From positions 397,268 to 461,267 of the forward strand of contig NZ_LMNW01000031.1 of assembly GCF_001423125.1 (NCBI RefSeq): a stretch of DNA of 64,000 bases. The letters are read 5' to 3'. Shown one piece after another: positions 16,940 through 28,706 of this stretch (the first letter of the stretch is position 1; each line of letters starts with the position of its first letter). Under the pieces are notes generated by a model, which made no database searches, was not told the DNA's origin, and worked only from the letters and a program-made list of their open reading frames with translations. The position numbers and the translations under genes are program-made. The stretch is from Duganella sp. Leaf126. Lineage in GTDB: Bacteria > Pseudomonadota > Gammaproteobacteria > Burkholderiales > Burkholderiaceae_D.

Positions 16940-17048
16940 CTCGTACAACCGTAGCGAGCGGCTTGTCATCGTCTCGAGTAGCGGAAGCGTACGGCGGTAC
17001 GCTGAGCAACGGAGAGGCGATGGCAAGTCGCGCAGTAGGTTGTTCGAG
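16940..17048 (-). repeat. Long imperfect inverted repeat between aceE and aceF
   Basis: About 109 bp fold onto themselves. The outer arms are CTCGTACAACC at 16940-16950 and GGTTGTTCGAG at 17038-17048. A middle section pairs GCGAGCGGCTTGTCATCG with CGATGGCAAGTCGCGC, and the apex is a perfect 7-bp stem AGCGTAC/GTACGCT (16986-16992, 16997-17003) around a GGCG loop. The RNA would form one long hairpin in the aceE-aceF message. No U-tract follows, so a simple terminator is unlikely. It may be a repeat-family insertion, an RNase processing site or an attenuating element. Confidence 0.75.
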
Positions 17049-17055
17049 TACCCTG

Positions 17056-19746
<2,691 letters not shown>

Positions 19747-19840
19747 GTGTTAAGTCTCCTGAGTTGAAGGTGCCCGGATGATACCGATGTCGGGCCAGTG
19801 GAACGCTGATTATTTACCAATACTTCTATGACGTGTGGGG

Positions 19841-19869
19841 ATTCTAACAGTGATTTTTTGCTTTTCCAA
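19841..19869 (-). promoter_or_regulatory. Predicted sigma70 promoter of the pdh operon
   Basis: Minus-strand -35 TTGGAA (19864-19869), 17-bp spacer, -10 TAGAAT (19841-19846). The start codon of aceE lies about 95 nt downstream, leaving a leader of roughly 85-90 nt. An AT-rich segment containing the short palindrome TCATATTATGA lies immediately upstream and could hold a regulator site. Confidence 0.65.
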
Positions 19870-19971
19870 ACTATGATAAGGCATTTCATATTATGAGATT
19901 TCCCTATGAAAATCTTGTGCGCTGCAGCATCGCGGGCGCCCGGAAATCGCGGGGCGGCGGGCGTTAGCGCT

Positions 19972-19977
19972 TATAAT
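19972..19977 (+). promoter_or_regulatory. Probable -10 element of folD
   Basis: A perfect TATAAT lies 39 bp before the folD ATG. No convincing -35 is seen at 16-18 bp upstream in the surrounding GC-rich DNA. The rest of the 270-bp aceE/folD intergenic region shows no gene. Confidence 0.5.
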
Positions 19978-20016
19978 CGTGCTTCCCTCTCCCACTCCCT
20001 TTCACCTGGTTAAATC

Positions 20017-20862
20017 ATGGCTGCTCAACTGATCGACGGAATCGCCCTTTCCCAAAAACTGCGCGCGGAAATTGCTGCACGTGCTGCCGCGCTGACCGCG
20101 CAAGGCAAACAACCCGGCCTGGCCGTGATCCTGGTCGGCGACGATCCGGCCAGCCATGTGTACGTGCGCAACAAGGTCAAGGGGTGCGAGGAGGCCGGTT
20201 TCTATTCGCTCAAGGAGCAATACCCGGCCGACCTGACCGAAGCGGCGCTGCTCGAACGGATCGCAGCCCTGAACGCCGATCCGAAGATCCACGGCATCCT
20301 GGTGCAGATGCCGCTGCCCAAGCACATCAACCCGCACAAGGTGATCGAGGCGATCGCCACCACCAAGGATGTCGATGGCTACTCGGTGCTGAGCGCCGGC
20401 GAGCTGATGACGGGCCTGGCAGGCTTCCGTCCGTGCACGCCGTACGGCTGCATGAAGCTGATCGAGAGCACCGGCGTCGACCTGAAAGGCAAGCACGCGG
20501 TGGTGATCGGCCGCAGCAACACCGTCGGCAAGCCGATGGGTCTGCTGCTCTTGCAGGCCAACGCCACCGTCACCATCTGCCACAGTGCGACCCCGGACCT
20601 GGGCGTGTACACGCGCCAGGCCGATGTCGTGGTCGCGGCAGTCGGCCGCCGCAACGTGCTGACTGCCGACATGGTCAAGCCGGGCGCCATCGTGATCGAC
20701 GTCGGCATGAACCGCAACGACGAAGGCAAGCTGTGCGGCGACGTCGATTTTGCCGGCGTGCGGGAAGTGGCGTCGCACATCACCCCGGTGCCGGGCGGCG
20801 TCGGCCCGATGACGATCACGATGTTGCTGATGAATACGGTGGAAGCTGCCGAGCGCGCGTAA
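20017..20862 (+). CDS. folD: Bifunctional methylenetetrahydrofolate dehydrogenase/cyclohydrolase
   Basis: Interconverts 5,10-methylene-, methenyl- and 10-formyl-tetrahydrofolate, supplying one-carbon units for purines and formyl-Met. The 281 aa are full length. The catalytic Tyr and Lys lie in [17 protein letters not shown] (about residues 47-63). The signature [13 protein letters not shown] and the NADP-binding [14 protein letters not shown] follow, and the C-terminus has [17 protein letters not shown]. It is cytoplasmic. It appears monocistronic, since a palindromic repeat separates it from prlC by about 100 bp. Confidence 0.97.
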   Translation: MAAQLIDGIALSQKLRAEIAARAAALTAQGKQPGLAVILVGDDPASHVYVRNKVKGCEEAGFYSLKEQYPADLTEAALLERIAALNADPKIHGILVQMPLPKHINPHKVIEAIATTKDVDGYSVLSAGELMTGLAGFRPCTPYGCMKLIESTGVDLKGKHAVVIGRSNTVGKPMGLLLLQANATVTICHSATPDLGVYTRQADVVVAAVGRRNVLTADMVKPGAIVIDVGMNRNDEGKLCGDVDFAGVREVASHITPVPGGVGPMTITMLLMNTVEAAERA

Positions 20863-20874
20863 CCGTATTCGTTC

Positions 20875-20948
20875 GATCCCCGCCTGCGCGGGGATGACTG
20901 AGTTGAATTCGCCGGCCCTGAGCCGTCATTCCCGCGCAGGCGGGAATC
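20875..20948. repeat. Paired dRS3-like palindromes forming a large hairpin
   Basis: Two short palindromes face each other: ATCCCC-N8-GGGGAT (20876-20895) and ATTCCC-N8-GGGAAT (20928-20947). The second matches the Neisseria dRS3 pattern ATTCCC-N8-GGGAAT exactly. Being inverted copies, they pair over about 24 bp across a 30-nt loop. They sit just after the folD stop and could end its transcript. An in-frame ATG at 20894 inside this repeat would lengthen PrlC but lacks support. Confidence 0.75.
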
Positions 20949-20968
20949 CAACTTGTTTTGGAACCGAC

Positions 20969-23047
20969 ATGACCACAGACGCAAGCAATCCCCTCCTCGA
21001 CTTTTCCGGCCTGCCGCGTTTCGACGCCATCCTGGCCGAGCACGTCACCCCCGCCATCGACCACCTGCTGGCCCGCTCGCGCACCGTGGTGCAGCAGCTC
21101 GCAGCGCCGCAGGACGACGTGACCTGGGACAGTTTCGTCACGCCGCTGGAAAACGCCACCGAGCTGCTGGGCCGCGCCTGGGGCATCGTCAGCCACCTCA
21201 ACAGCGTGGTCGATACGCCCGAGCTGCGCGCCGCCTACAATGACAACCAGCCCAAGGTCACCGAGTTCTGGACCGAGCTGTCGCAGAACGAAGCGCTGTT
21301 TGCCAAGTACAAGGCGCTGCGCGCATCGGACGGCTTTGCCAGCCTGTCGCCGGCGCGCCAGCGCATTGTCGACAACGCCATCCGCGACTTCCGCATGGGC
21401 GGCGCCGAACTGCCGGCCGACAAAAAAGCGCGCTTCGCGGCGATCCAGGAAGAACAGGCGGCCGTCTCCACGCGCTTCTCGGAAAACGTGCTTGATGCCA
21501 CCAACGACTACAAGCTGCTGGTGACCGATGAAGCGGAACTGGCCGGCCTGCCCGACGATGTGAAAGCAGCCGCGCATGCCGCCGCCACCAAGGACGGCAA
21601 GCAGGGCTGGCAGTTCTCGCTGCATTTCCCGTCCTACTACCCGATCCTGCAGTTTGCCGACAACCGCGCGCTGCGCGAGACCGTCTACCGCGCCAACGCC
21701 ACCAAGGCTTCGGACCAGGGCGACATGTTCAGCAAGAAGGACGAGTGGGACAACACGCAAAACATCGTCACCCTGCTGCGCCTGCGCGACGAGGAAGCCA
21801 AGCTGCTCGGCTACAGGAACTTTGCCGAAGTGTCGCTGGTGCCGAAGATGGCGCAGTCGCCCGAACACGTGATCGGCTTCCTCGAAGACCTGGCGCAGCG
21901 CGCCCGTCCGTTCGCGCAACAGGACCTCGACGAACTCAAACAGTTCGCCCGGGACGAGCTGGGCATCGCCGACCTGCAGGCCTGGGACATGCCGTACGCG
22001 TCCGAAAAGCTGCAGGAACGCCGCTATGCGTTCTCGGCCCAGGAAGTCAAACAGTACTTCCCCGAGCACAAGGTGATCGACGGCCTGTTCCGCCAGATCC
22101 GGCAACTGTTCGCGGTCGAGATCAAGCCCGACGTCGCGCCCGTGTGGCACAAGGATGTGCGCTTCTACAGCATCGAGCGCGACGGCGTGCTGATCGGCCA
22201 GTTCTACCTCGACCTGTACGCGCGCGCCGGCAAGAGCGGCGGCGCCTGGATGGACGACGCGCGCGGCCGCCGCGCCACCGCCCACAGCGTGCAGACGCCG
22301 GTCGCCTACCTGACCTGCAACTTCACCGAACCGGCCGTGGTCGATGGCGTGGCCCAGCCGTCGCTGTTTACCCACGACGAAGTGATCACGCTGTTCCACG
22401 AATTCGGTCACGGCCTGCACCACATGCTGACCCAGGTCGACGAGCTGGCCGTCTCCGGCATCGCCGGCGTCGAGTGGGACGCGGTGGAACTGCCATCGCA
22501 GTTCATGGAAAACTTCTGCTGGGAGTGGGACGTGCTCGAGCACATGACCGCCCACGCGCGCACTGGCGAACCGCTGCCGCGCGCGCTGTTCGACAAGATG
22601 CTCGCCGCCAAGAACTTCCAGTCCGGTCTGCAGACGCTGCGCCAGGTGGAATTCTCGCTGCTCGACATGCACCTGCACTACGATTACGATGCGGCCAGCG
22701 GCCAGACCGTGCAGCAGCTGATCGACCGCGTGCGCGCCAGGTTTTCGCTGGTGGTGCCGCCGGCCTTCAACCGCTTCCAGAATGCGTTCGGCCACATCTT
22801 CTCCGGCGGTTACGCGGCCGGCTACTACAGCTATAAGTGGGCCGAAGTGCTGTCGGCCGATGCGTACGCCGCCTTCGAGGAAGCCAAGGCGCTGGGGCCG
22901 GCCGCCACCACCGAGGCGGGCCAGCGCTACCTGCGCGAAATTCTGTCGGTCGGCGGCTCGCGCCCGGCGCTCGAATCGTTTACCGCCTTCCGCGGCCGCG
23001 AGCCGAGCATCGACGCCCTGCTGCGTCACAGCGGCATGGCGGCTTGA
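20969..23047 (+). CDS. prlC: Oligopeptidase A, M3-family metallopeptidase
   Basis: Cytoplasmic zinc peptidase that degrades short peptides, including cleaved signal peptides. The 692 aa match the family. The zinc motif HEFGH is in TLFHEFGHGLHHML (about residues 475-488), with the third ligand Glu in the following GVEWDAVELPSQFMENF. The N-terminal LLDFSGLPRFDAILAEHVTPAID is typical of PrlC. The start at 20969 was chosen because the longer in-frame opening runs through a palindromic repeat. It is the first gene of an operon with holC (11 bp later) and a small gene overlapping holC. Confidence 0.95.
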   Translation: MTTDASNPLLDFSGLPRFDAILAEHVTPAIDHLLARSRTVVQQLAAPQDDVTWDSFVTPLENATELLGRAWGIVSHLNSVVDTPELRAAYNDNQPKVTEFWTELSQNEALFAKYKALRASDGFASLSPARQRIVDNAIRDFRMGGAELPADKKARFAAIQEEQAAVSTRFSENVLDATNDYKLLVTDEAELAGLPDDVKAAAHAAATKDGKQGWQFSLHFPSYYPILQFADNRALRETVYRANATKASDQGDMFSKKDEWDNTQNIVTLLRLRDEEAKLLGYRNFAEVSLVPKMAQSPEHVIGFLEDLAQRARPFAQQDLDELKQFARDELGIADLQAWDMPYASEKLQERRYAFSAQEVKQYFPEHKVIDGLFRQIRQLFAVEIKPDVAPVWHKDVRFYSIERDGVLIGQFYLDLYARAGKSGGAWMDDARGRRATAHSVQTPVAYLTCNFTEPAVVDGVAQPSLFTHDEVITLFHEFGHGLHHMLTQVDELAVSGIAGVEWDAVELPSQFMENFCWEWDVLEHMTAHARTGEPLPRALFDKMLAAKNFQSGLQTLRQVEFSLLDMHLHYDYDAASGQTVQQLIDRVRARFSLVVPPAFNRFQNAFGHIFSGGYAAGYYSYKWAEVLSADAYAAFEEAKALGPAATTEAGQRYLREILSVGGSRPALESFTAFRGREPSIDALLRHSGMAA

Positions 23048-23058
23048 GCGGAGCGGCC

Positions 23059-23484
23059 ATGACGCGCATCGACTTCCACACCAACATCCCCGACAAGGTC
23101 GCCTACGCCTGCCGCCTGGCGCGCAAGGCGTTCGGCGCCAACCATCGCATCGTGGTGCTGACCGACGATGCGCAGCAGCTGGCCGAACTCGACGCCGCCA
23201 TGTGGACGTTTTCCGCCACCGATTTCCTGCCGCACGTGCCGGCCGGCGATGCACTGGCCGGGCAGACCGCCATCATCCTCACCGACAGCGATGCGGCGCA
23301 GTTGCCGCATACCGAGTTATTGGTGAATCTGTCGCGCCGTACGCCTGCCTGCGTGGACCGATTCGAGCGCATGATCGAAGTGATTTCCTCGGACGAGCAG
23401 GATGCCGCTGCCGGCCGCAAGCGCTATGTCGCGTACAAGCAGCAAGCGTATCCGCTCACTCACTTTGTCGCAGGAAAATCATGA
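23059..23484 (+). CDS. holC: DNA polymerase III chi subunit
   Basis: Accessory subunit of the clamp loader; chi binds psi and single-stranded DNA-binding protein. The 141 aa show the chi pattern: an N-terminal MTRIDFHTNIPDKVAYACRLARKA, a Rossmann-like VVLTDDAQQLAELDAAMWTF, the conserved FLPHVPAGDALAGQTAIILTD, and the late RFERMIEVISSDEQDAAAGRKRYVAYKQQAYPLTHF. It begins 11 bp after prlC and its stop overlaps the next ATG (ATGA), so the three genes are probably translationally coupled. Confidence 0.92.
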   Translation: MTRIDFHTNIPDKVAYACRLARKAFGANHRIVVLTDDAQQLAELDAAMWTFSATDFLPHVPAGDALAGQTAIILTDSDAAQLPHTELLVNLSRRTPACVDRFERMIEVISSDEQDAAAGRKRYVAYKQQAYPLTHFVAGKS

Positions 23485-23873
23485 ACGCAAACTTTGATCA
23501 CAGCATTCCCGTGCTGACCGAGGTGCTGGCGACAGAACCCGGCGCAGACCCGCTCCCCGTCGCCACCGACATTGGCGGTCCCACCAAAGCCGAGTCCGCC
23601 ACCGCGCTCGAAGCGCACGCGCTCGCGCACTGGTCCGGCGCCGACTGGGCGCTGATGGAGCAGCGCCTGGCCGAACGCATCGTGCACAAGCTGCAATCGC
23701 GCGTCGACTTCGTGCTCGAGCAGCGCATCAGGGACTGCATGGCCGACGTGCTCACGCACGCGGTGCAGGGCCTGACCAACGACATCCGCAGCGGCCTGCA
23801 CGACACCATCGAAAAGATCGTCGCGCGCGCCGTCTCGCAGGAACTGGTGCACCTGCAGGCGCAGAAAAAGTAA
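23481..23873 (+). CDS. Small protein following holC (possibly DUF2486-like)
   Basis: 130-aa soluble acidic protein of unknown function. The first 50 residues are Pro/Ala-rich and probably disordered (SIPVLTEVLATEPGADPLPVATDIGG). The rest is predicted helix rich in Arg, Glu and Val (MEQRLAERIVHKLQSRVDFVLEQRIRDCMADVLTHAVQGL...), ending in LQAQKK. The ATG overlaps the holC stop by 4 bp. Burkholderia genomes carry a DUF2486-type gene at this position, and the layout is compatible. That name is from memory and untested. A hairpin with 7-bp arms (GCGCACC 23904-23910, GGTGCGC 23921-23927) lies downstream without a U-tract. Confidence 0.75.
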   Translation: MNANFDHSIPVLTEVLATEPGADPLPVATDIGGPTKAESATALEAHALAHWSGADWALMEQRLAERIVHKLQSRVDFVLEQRIRDCMADVLTHAVQGLTNDIRSGLHDTIEKIVARAVSQELVHLQAQKK

Positions 23874-24121
23874 TCGGCCCGTTCTCTCCCTCCATCCGCG
23901 GTCGCGCACCGCCCTGTCGTGGTGCGCGCACCGCACCGCTGGCGGGCATGCGCGCACCAGCGCGGCAAGCCCCGCGTCAACACAGGCAACAATCGTGTTT
24001 CGATCACGTTTTAATCGCGATTGCTGCTTTGCGCGGTCTCCAAAGTGTTGTACCTTTTGGCCTTGCAGAAAAACCTGCGGCGTTCACGAGACCCCGTTGA
24101 CCACCACTTTTGGAGAAGACG

Positions 24122-25270
24122 ATGCAGTTCACTACAAAATTCATTCCGCTTGCCATCGCCCTGGCGTTTGCCGGCGCAGGCAGCGCCAGCGCCCAGGAAG
24201 TGATCAAGATCGCCCACGTCGGCCCGGTCTCGGGTCCATCGGCGCACCTGGGCAAGGAAAATGAAAACAGCGCCAAGATGGCAATCGAGGATCTGAACGC
24301 CAAGGGTATCAAGATCGACGGCAAGCCGGTCAAGTTCGTACTGGTGGCCGAGGACGACGGCGCCGATCCCAAGCAGGGCACGGCGGTGGCGCAAAAGCTC
24401 GTCGATGCCAAGGTCAACGGCGTGATCGGCCACCTCAATTCGGGCACCTCGATCCCCGCCTCCAAGATTTACTACGACGCCGGCATTCCGCAAATCTCCC
24501 CTGCCACCACCCAGACCAAGTACACCCAGCAAGGTTTCAAGTCGGCGTTCCGCGTGGTGGCCAACGACGCCAAGCTCGGCGGCACCCTCGGCGCTTACGC
24601 CGTCGGCAAGCTCGGCGCGAAAAAAATCGCCGTGATCGACGACCGCACTGCTTATGGCCAGGGCGTGGCGAACGAATTCGTCAAGGGCGCCAAGAAGGCC
24701 TCGCCTGGCGTGCAGATCGTCGCCAAGGAATTCACCACCGACAAGGCCACCGACTTCAACGCCATCCTCACCTCGATCAAGGGCAAGAATCCGGACCTGG
24801 TGTTCTTCGGCGGCATGGACTCGGTCGGCGGCCCGCTGCTGCGTCAGATGAAGGCGCTGGGCATCAACGCCAAGTACATGGGCGGTGACGGCATGTGCAC
24901 GGAAGCGCTGCCGCGCCTGGCCGGCACGGCGGCTGCCAACGGCGTGGTTTACTGCGCCGAAGCGGGCGGCGTCACCGCAGAACAGCAAAAGGCCATGGAC
25001 GACTTCGTCGCCCGCTTCAAGCAGAAGTACAACGCCAACGTGCAGATCTACGCGCCCTATGTGTACGACGCCGTGATGACCATGGCCACTGCCATGCAGG
25101 AAGCCAAATCGGCGCAGCCGGCCAAGTACCTGCCCTTCCTGCAGAAGATCAAGTACCAGGGCGTGACGGGCCTGATCTCGTTCGACCAGAACGGCGACAT
25201 CAAGGATGGCGCGATGACCCTGTTCACCTACACCGATGGCAAGAAGACCAAGGTGGAAGTGGTGAAGTAA
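24122..25270 (+). CDS. Branched-chain amino acid-type ABC transporter binding protein
   Basis: Periplasmic solute receptor of the LivJ/LivK family, 382 aa. The signal peptide is MQFTTKFIPLAIALAFAGAGSASAQ, with cleavage likely after SAQ at residue 25. The mature part has the type I fold: EVIKIAHVGPVSGPSAHLGKE, VKFVLVAEDDGADPKQGTAVAQKLVD, GVIGHLNSGTSIPASKIYYDAGI and IAVIDDRTAYGQGVANEF. The ATG at 24122 is preceded by GGAGAAG; an in-frame TTG four codons earlier lacks spacing. No livHMGF genes are adjacent, so its permease must be elsewhere. The substrate may be a branched-chain amino acid or something else. The 248 bp upstream show no gene. Confidence 0.92.
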   Translation: MQFTTKFIPLAIALAFAGAGSASAQEVIKIAHVGPVSGPSAHLGKENENSAKMAIEDLNAKGIKIDGKPVKFVLVAEDDGADPKQGTAVAQKLVDAKVNGVIGHLNSGTSIPASKIYYDAGIPQISPATTQTKYTQQGFKSAFRVVANDAKLGGTLGAYAVGKLGAKKIAVIDDRTAYGQGVANEFVKGAKKASPGVQIVAKEFTTDKATDFNAILTSIKGKNPDLVFFGGMDSVGGPLLRQMKALGINAKYMGGDGMCTEALPRLAGTAAANGVVYCAEAGGVTAEQQKAMDDFVARFKQKYNANVQIYAPYVYDAVMTMATAMQEAKSAQPAKYLPFLQKIKYQGVTGLISFDQNGDIKDGAMTLFTYTDGKKTKVEVVK

Positions 25271-25287
25271 TCAGCAGCACGCCGATA

Positions 25288-25316
25288 AACAAAACGCGCC
25301 CTCGGGCGCGTTTTTG
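25288..25316. terminator. Bidirectional rho-independent terminator
   Basis: Between the convergent livK-like and cytochrome c genes, AAAACGCGCC and GGCGCGTTTTT form a stem around CTCG (about 25291-25315). The U-tract serves the plus-strand gene, and the A-tract plus following bases serve the minus-strand gene. Confidence 0.85.
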
Positions 25317-25338
25317 TTCTAGAACGGGGTAACGGCGG

Positions 25339-25659
25339 TCATTTTTGCGACAGCACCCATTTGACCAGCGTTTTGGCTTCGGCTTCGTTGACCTGCGGAT
25401 TGGCCGGCATCGGGATCGCGCCCCAGGTGCCCGAACCGCCCTTGATCACCTTGGTGACCAGCTTGGCTTCCACGTCCTTCTGGCCCGCGTACTTGGCAGC
25501 CACGTCCTTGTAGGCAGGACCGACCAGCTTGGTGGCGACAGCGTGGCAAGCCATGCAATTTTTCGCCTTGGCCAGATCCAGTCCGGCATCGGCCATCGCC
25601 GCCTGCGATGCAAACCCCGAAGCGACCAGTACACCCACCATCATCACACTGCGTTTCAT
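25339..25659 (-). CDS. Periplasmic class I cytochrome c (c551/c552-like)
   Basis: Small electron carrier of 106 aa. The signal peptide spans about residues 1-23 (KRSVMMVGVLVASGFASQAAMA). The haem site CMACH lies just after it (KAKNCMACHAVATKLVGPAYKDVAAKYAG), and the methionine ligand is probably in GGSGTWGAIPMPANPQV. This matches the single-domain c551/c552 layout. The ATG at 25659 is chosen because GGAG lies 6 nt upstream; another ATG directly precedes it. It likely donates electrons to a terminal oxidase or other periplasmic reductase, and no partner gene is adjacent. Confidence 0.92.
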   Translation of the reverse strand: MKRSVMMVGVLVASGFASQAAMADAGLDLAKAKNCMACHAVATKLVGPAYKDVAAKYAGQKDVEAKLVTKVIKGGSGTWGAIPMPANPQVNEAEAKTLVKWVLSQK

Positions 25660-25777
25660 CATCTTCTCCAGTTAAGCTGCGTCTACCGGCCCTATTTTAC
25701 AGGGTTTTGTGCGCTGGGAATTTAACGCGCAGGTGGCGGCGGTGGTTGACGGACATGCTGGCAAGTTGTTCTGAAAC

Positions 25778-27640
25778 CTAGCGCTTCAACTGCGACAAGT
25801 CGCGCACGGCGCCGCGGTCTGCCGAGGTGGTCAGGGCGGCGTAGGCTTGCAGCGCCTGCGAGACGTAGCGCGCGCGGTCCACCGGCTGCCAGGCGGCGTC
25901 GCCCTTCGCTTCCATGGCGGCGCGGCGCGCGGCCAGTTCGGCGTCGCTGATGCGCAGGCTGATGGTGCGGTGGGGGATGTCGATGTCGATCATGTCGCCC
26001 TCTTCCACCAGGCCGATGGCGCCGCCTTCGGCCGCTTCCGGCGAGGCGTGGCCGATGACCAGGCCCGACGAGCCGCCCGAGAAGCGGCCGTCGGTCAGCA
26101 AGGCGCACGACTTGCCCAGGCCTTTCGATTTGATGTACGAAGTCGGGTACAACATCTCCTGCATGCCGGGGCCGCCCTTCGGTCCCTCGTAGCGGATGAT
26201 GACCACGTCGCCGGCATGCACGGTGTCGCCGAGGATCGCTTCCACTGCCGCATCCTGGCTCTCGAACACGCGCGCCTTGCCGCTGAAGGTGAGGATGCTC
26301 TCGTCCACGCCGGCAGTCTTGACGATGCAGCCGTTCTGCGCCAGGTTACCGTACAACACGGCCAGGCCGCCGTCCTGCGAGTATGCGTGTTCCTTGTCGC
26401 GGATGCAGCCGGTGCTGCGATCGCGGTCGAGGGAGGCGAAACGCTCGGACTGCGAAAACGCGGTCTGGGTCGGCACGCCGCCGGGCGCAGCGCGGAACAG
26501 CTCATGCACGGCCGGATCGTCGCTGCGCGTGATGTCGTTGCGGGCGATGGCGTCGGCCATGGTGGGCGCGTGGATGGTCGGACGCGACGTGTCGAGCAGG
26601 CCGCCGCGCGCCAGTTCGCCGAGAATGCCGATGATGCCGCCGGCGCGGTGCACGTCCTCGATGTGGTACTTGTCGGTCATCGGCGCGACCTTGCACAGGC
26701 AGGGCACCTTGCGCGAGATGCGGTCGATGTCGGCCATCGTGAAATCGACGCCTGCTTCGTGGGCAGCGGCCAGCAGGTGCAGCACGGTGTTGGTGGAGCC
26801 GCCCATCGAGACGTCGAGCGCCATGGCGTTTTCGAACGTGGCCTTGTTGGCGATGGTGCGCGGCAGGATCGAGTCATCGTCCTGCTCGTAGTAGCGGCGC
26901 GCCAGCGCGACGATCAGGCGCCCGGCGCGCAGGAACAGCTGCTCGCGGTCGGCATGCGTGGCCAGCACGGTGCCGTTGCCGGGCAGGGACAGGCCCAGCG
27001 CCTCGGTCAGGCAGTTCATCGAATTGGCCGTAAACATGCCCGAGCACGACCCGCAGGTAGGACAGGCCGAGCGTTCGATTTCGGCCACGTCGGCGTCGGA
27101 GACGGTGTCGTCGCCGGCCTTGATCATCGCGTCCACCAGGTCGAGCTTGATGACCTTCTGGCCGCCGTTGACCACCTTGACCACCTTGCCCGCTTCCATC
27201 GGGCCGCCGGAGACGAACACCACCGGGATATTGATGCGCATGGCCGCCATCAGCATGCCGGGCGTGATCTTGTCGCAGTTGGAAATGCAGACCATGGCGT
27301 CGGCGCAGTGGGCGTTGACCATGTACTCGACCGAGTCGGCAATCAGGTCGCGCGACGGCAGCGAGTACAGCATGCCGCCGTGGCCCATGGCGATGCCGTC
27401 ATCGACGGCGATGGTGTTGAATTCCTTGGCCACGCCGCCCGCCTTTTCGATCTCGCGCGCCACCAGCTGGCCCAGGTCCTTCAGGTGCACGTGGCCGGGC
27501 ACGAACTGGGTGAAGGAGTTGACCACCGCGATGATCGGCTTGTCGAAGTCGCCGTCCTTCATGCCGGTGGCGCGCCACAGGGCGCGGGCGCCGGCCATGT
27601 TGCGGCCGTGGGTGGTGGTGCGGGAACGGTAGGCGGGCAT
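25778..27640 (-). CDS. ilvD: Dihydroxy-acid dehydratase
   Basis: Iron-sulfur enzyme that dehydrates 2,3-dihydroxy-isovalerate and -methylvalerate in valine, isoleucine and pantothenate synthesis. The 620 aa are full length. Cluster-binding and active-site motifs are clear: [17 protein letters not shown] (Cys at about 122), [19 protein letters not shown] (Cys at about 195), [27 protein letters not shown], and [24 protein letters not shown] near the C-terminus. It starts [19 protein letters not shown], as in E. coli. It is transcribed alone and is divergent from a LysR gene that could regulate it. The 115 bp downstream toward cytochrome c hold nothing recognised. Confidence 0.97.
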   Translation of the reverse strand: MPAYRSRTTTHGRNMAGARALWRATGMKDGDFDKPIIAVVNSFTQFVPGHVHLKDLGQLVAREIEKAGGVAKEFNTIAVDDGIAMGHGGMLYSLPSRDLIADSVEYMVNAHCADAMVCISNCDKITPGMLMAAMRINIPVVFVSGGPMEAGKVVKVVNGGQKVIKLDLVDAMIKAGDDTVSDADVAEIERSACPTCGSCSGMFTANSMNCLTEALGLSLPGNGTVLATHADREQLFLRAGRLIVALARRYYEQDDDSILPRTIANKATFENAMALDVSMGGSTNTVLHLLAAAHEAGVDFTMADIDRISRKVPCLCKVAPMTDKYHIEDVHRAGGIIGILGELARGGLLDTSRPTIHAPTMADAIARNDITRSDDPAVHELFRAAPGGVPTQTAFSQSERFASLDRDRSTGCIRDKEHAYSQDGGLAVLYGNLAQNGCIVKTAGVDESILTFSGKARVFESQDAAVEAILGDTVHAGDVVIIRYEGPKGGPGMQEMLYPTSYIKSKGLGKSCALLTDGRFSGGSSGLVIGHASPEAAEGGAIGLVEEGDMIDIDIPHRTISLRISDAELAARRAAMEAKGDAAWQPVDRARYVSQALQAYAALTTSADRGAVRDLSQLKR

Positions 27641-27773
27641 GGGATTCTCCAGAAGTGATGCAGATGCAGTAGCCCGACAGAGTGCCTTGGCCCTGCCGCC
27701 CTGTCAAATATGCGATAGACACGGCTGTGAGTCGTATAAACTATCACTGCACGAATTTTCAATGGAATCGAAT

Positions 27774-28706
27774 ATGAACATGGAACTGCGCCAGCTGCGC
27801 TATTTCGTCGCGGTGGCCGAGGAGCTGCACTTCGGCCGCGCCGCGCTGCGCCTGCACATGACGCAGCCGCCGCTGTCGCAGGCGATCCAGGCGCTGGAGG
27901 AGCTGCTCGGTGCTGCCGTGTTCGAGCGCAACCGGCGCGGCGTGGCCCTGACCCCCGCCGGCAGCGCGCTGCTGCCCGAGGCGCGCCGGCTGCTGGCGCA
28001 GGCCCAGGAGCTGCCGCAGCTGGTGCAGCGCGCGGCCGCCGGCGAAGTCGGCCGCCTTACGCTGGCCTTCGTCTCGTCGGCCGACTACAGCGTGCTGCCG
28101 CCGTTCCTGCGCGCCTACCGCGCCGCCTATCCGCAGGTGCAGATCACGCTGCAGGAAGCGACCTCCGACCTGCAGCTGGACGACCTGCTGCACCAGCGCA
28201 TCGATGCCGGCCTGCTGATCCCGCCGCTACCCGACCGGGCCCGCGCCGACCTCGATTACCTGCCGGTGCTGCGCGAGCCGCTGGTGCTGGCCGTGCCGAG
28301 CGGCCTGCCGGCGCTGAAAAAACGCGGCAAGCTGGCCCTGACGACCTTGCTGCCTGCGCAAGAACTACCGGCGCTGCCGCTGATCATCTTCCCGCGTGCG
28401 ATCTCGCCGGCCCTGTACGACGCCATCCTGTCGGTGTTCCACGATGCCGGCGTCACGCCCGCCATCGGCCAGCAGGCGATCCAGATGCAGACCATCGTCG
28501 GCCTGGTCTCGGCCGGCATGGGCATGGCGCTGGTGCCGCAGTCGGTCTCCAACCTCATGCGTCCCGGAGTAGAATACCGTGCGCTGGCCGCCACCACGCC
28601 GCTGGTCGAGACCGGGCTGGCCTGGCGCCGCGACAATGCCTCGCCCGTGCTGCGCGGCTTTTTGGAATCATGGAAACAGGAATTGAGGAAAACCGCCCTA
28701 TGCTGA
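27774..28706 (+). CDS. LysR-family transcriptional regulator
   Basis: 310-aa regulator. The HTH is close to the CatR/BenM/IlvY type (MELRQLRYFVAVAEELHFGRAALRLHMTQPPLSQAIQALEELLGAAVFERNRRGVALTPAG). The effector domain includes RLTLAFVSSADYSVLPPFLRAYRAAYPQVQITLQE. Three ATGs cluster at 27762, 27774 and 27780, and GGAA before 27774 favours that start. It is divergent from ilvD over 133 bp with a TATAAA-like -10 near 27736, so control of ilvD is plausible but unproven. Its last codons overlap the start of lgt, giving a coupled pair. Confidence 0.88.
   Translation: MNMELRQLRYFVAVAEELHFGRAALRLHMTQPPLSQAIQALEELLGAAVFERNRRGVALTPAGSALLPEARRLLAQAQELPQLVQRAAAGEVGRLTLAFVSSADYSVLPPFLRAYRAAYPQVQITLQEATSDLQLDDLLHQRIDAGLLIPPLPDRARADLDYLPVLREPLVLAVPSGLPALKKRGKLALTTLLPAQELPALPLIIFPRAISPALYDAILSVFHDAGVTPAIGQQAIQMQTIVGLVSAGMGMALVPQSVSNLMRPGVEYRALAATTPLVETGLAWRRDNASPVLRGFLESWKQELRKTALC

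Noticed and set aside
20894..20968. 25-residue N-terminal extension of PrlC
   Set aside because: It is encoded by the palindromic repeat between folD and prlC; the family start corresponds to ATG 20969.
24050..24070. Possible sigma54 promoter (TGGCC-TTGCA) before the LivK-like gene
   Set aside because: The spacing between the TGGC and TTGCA parts is wrong for sigma54.
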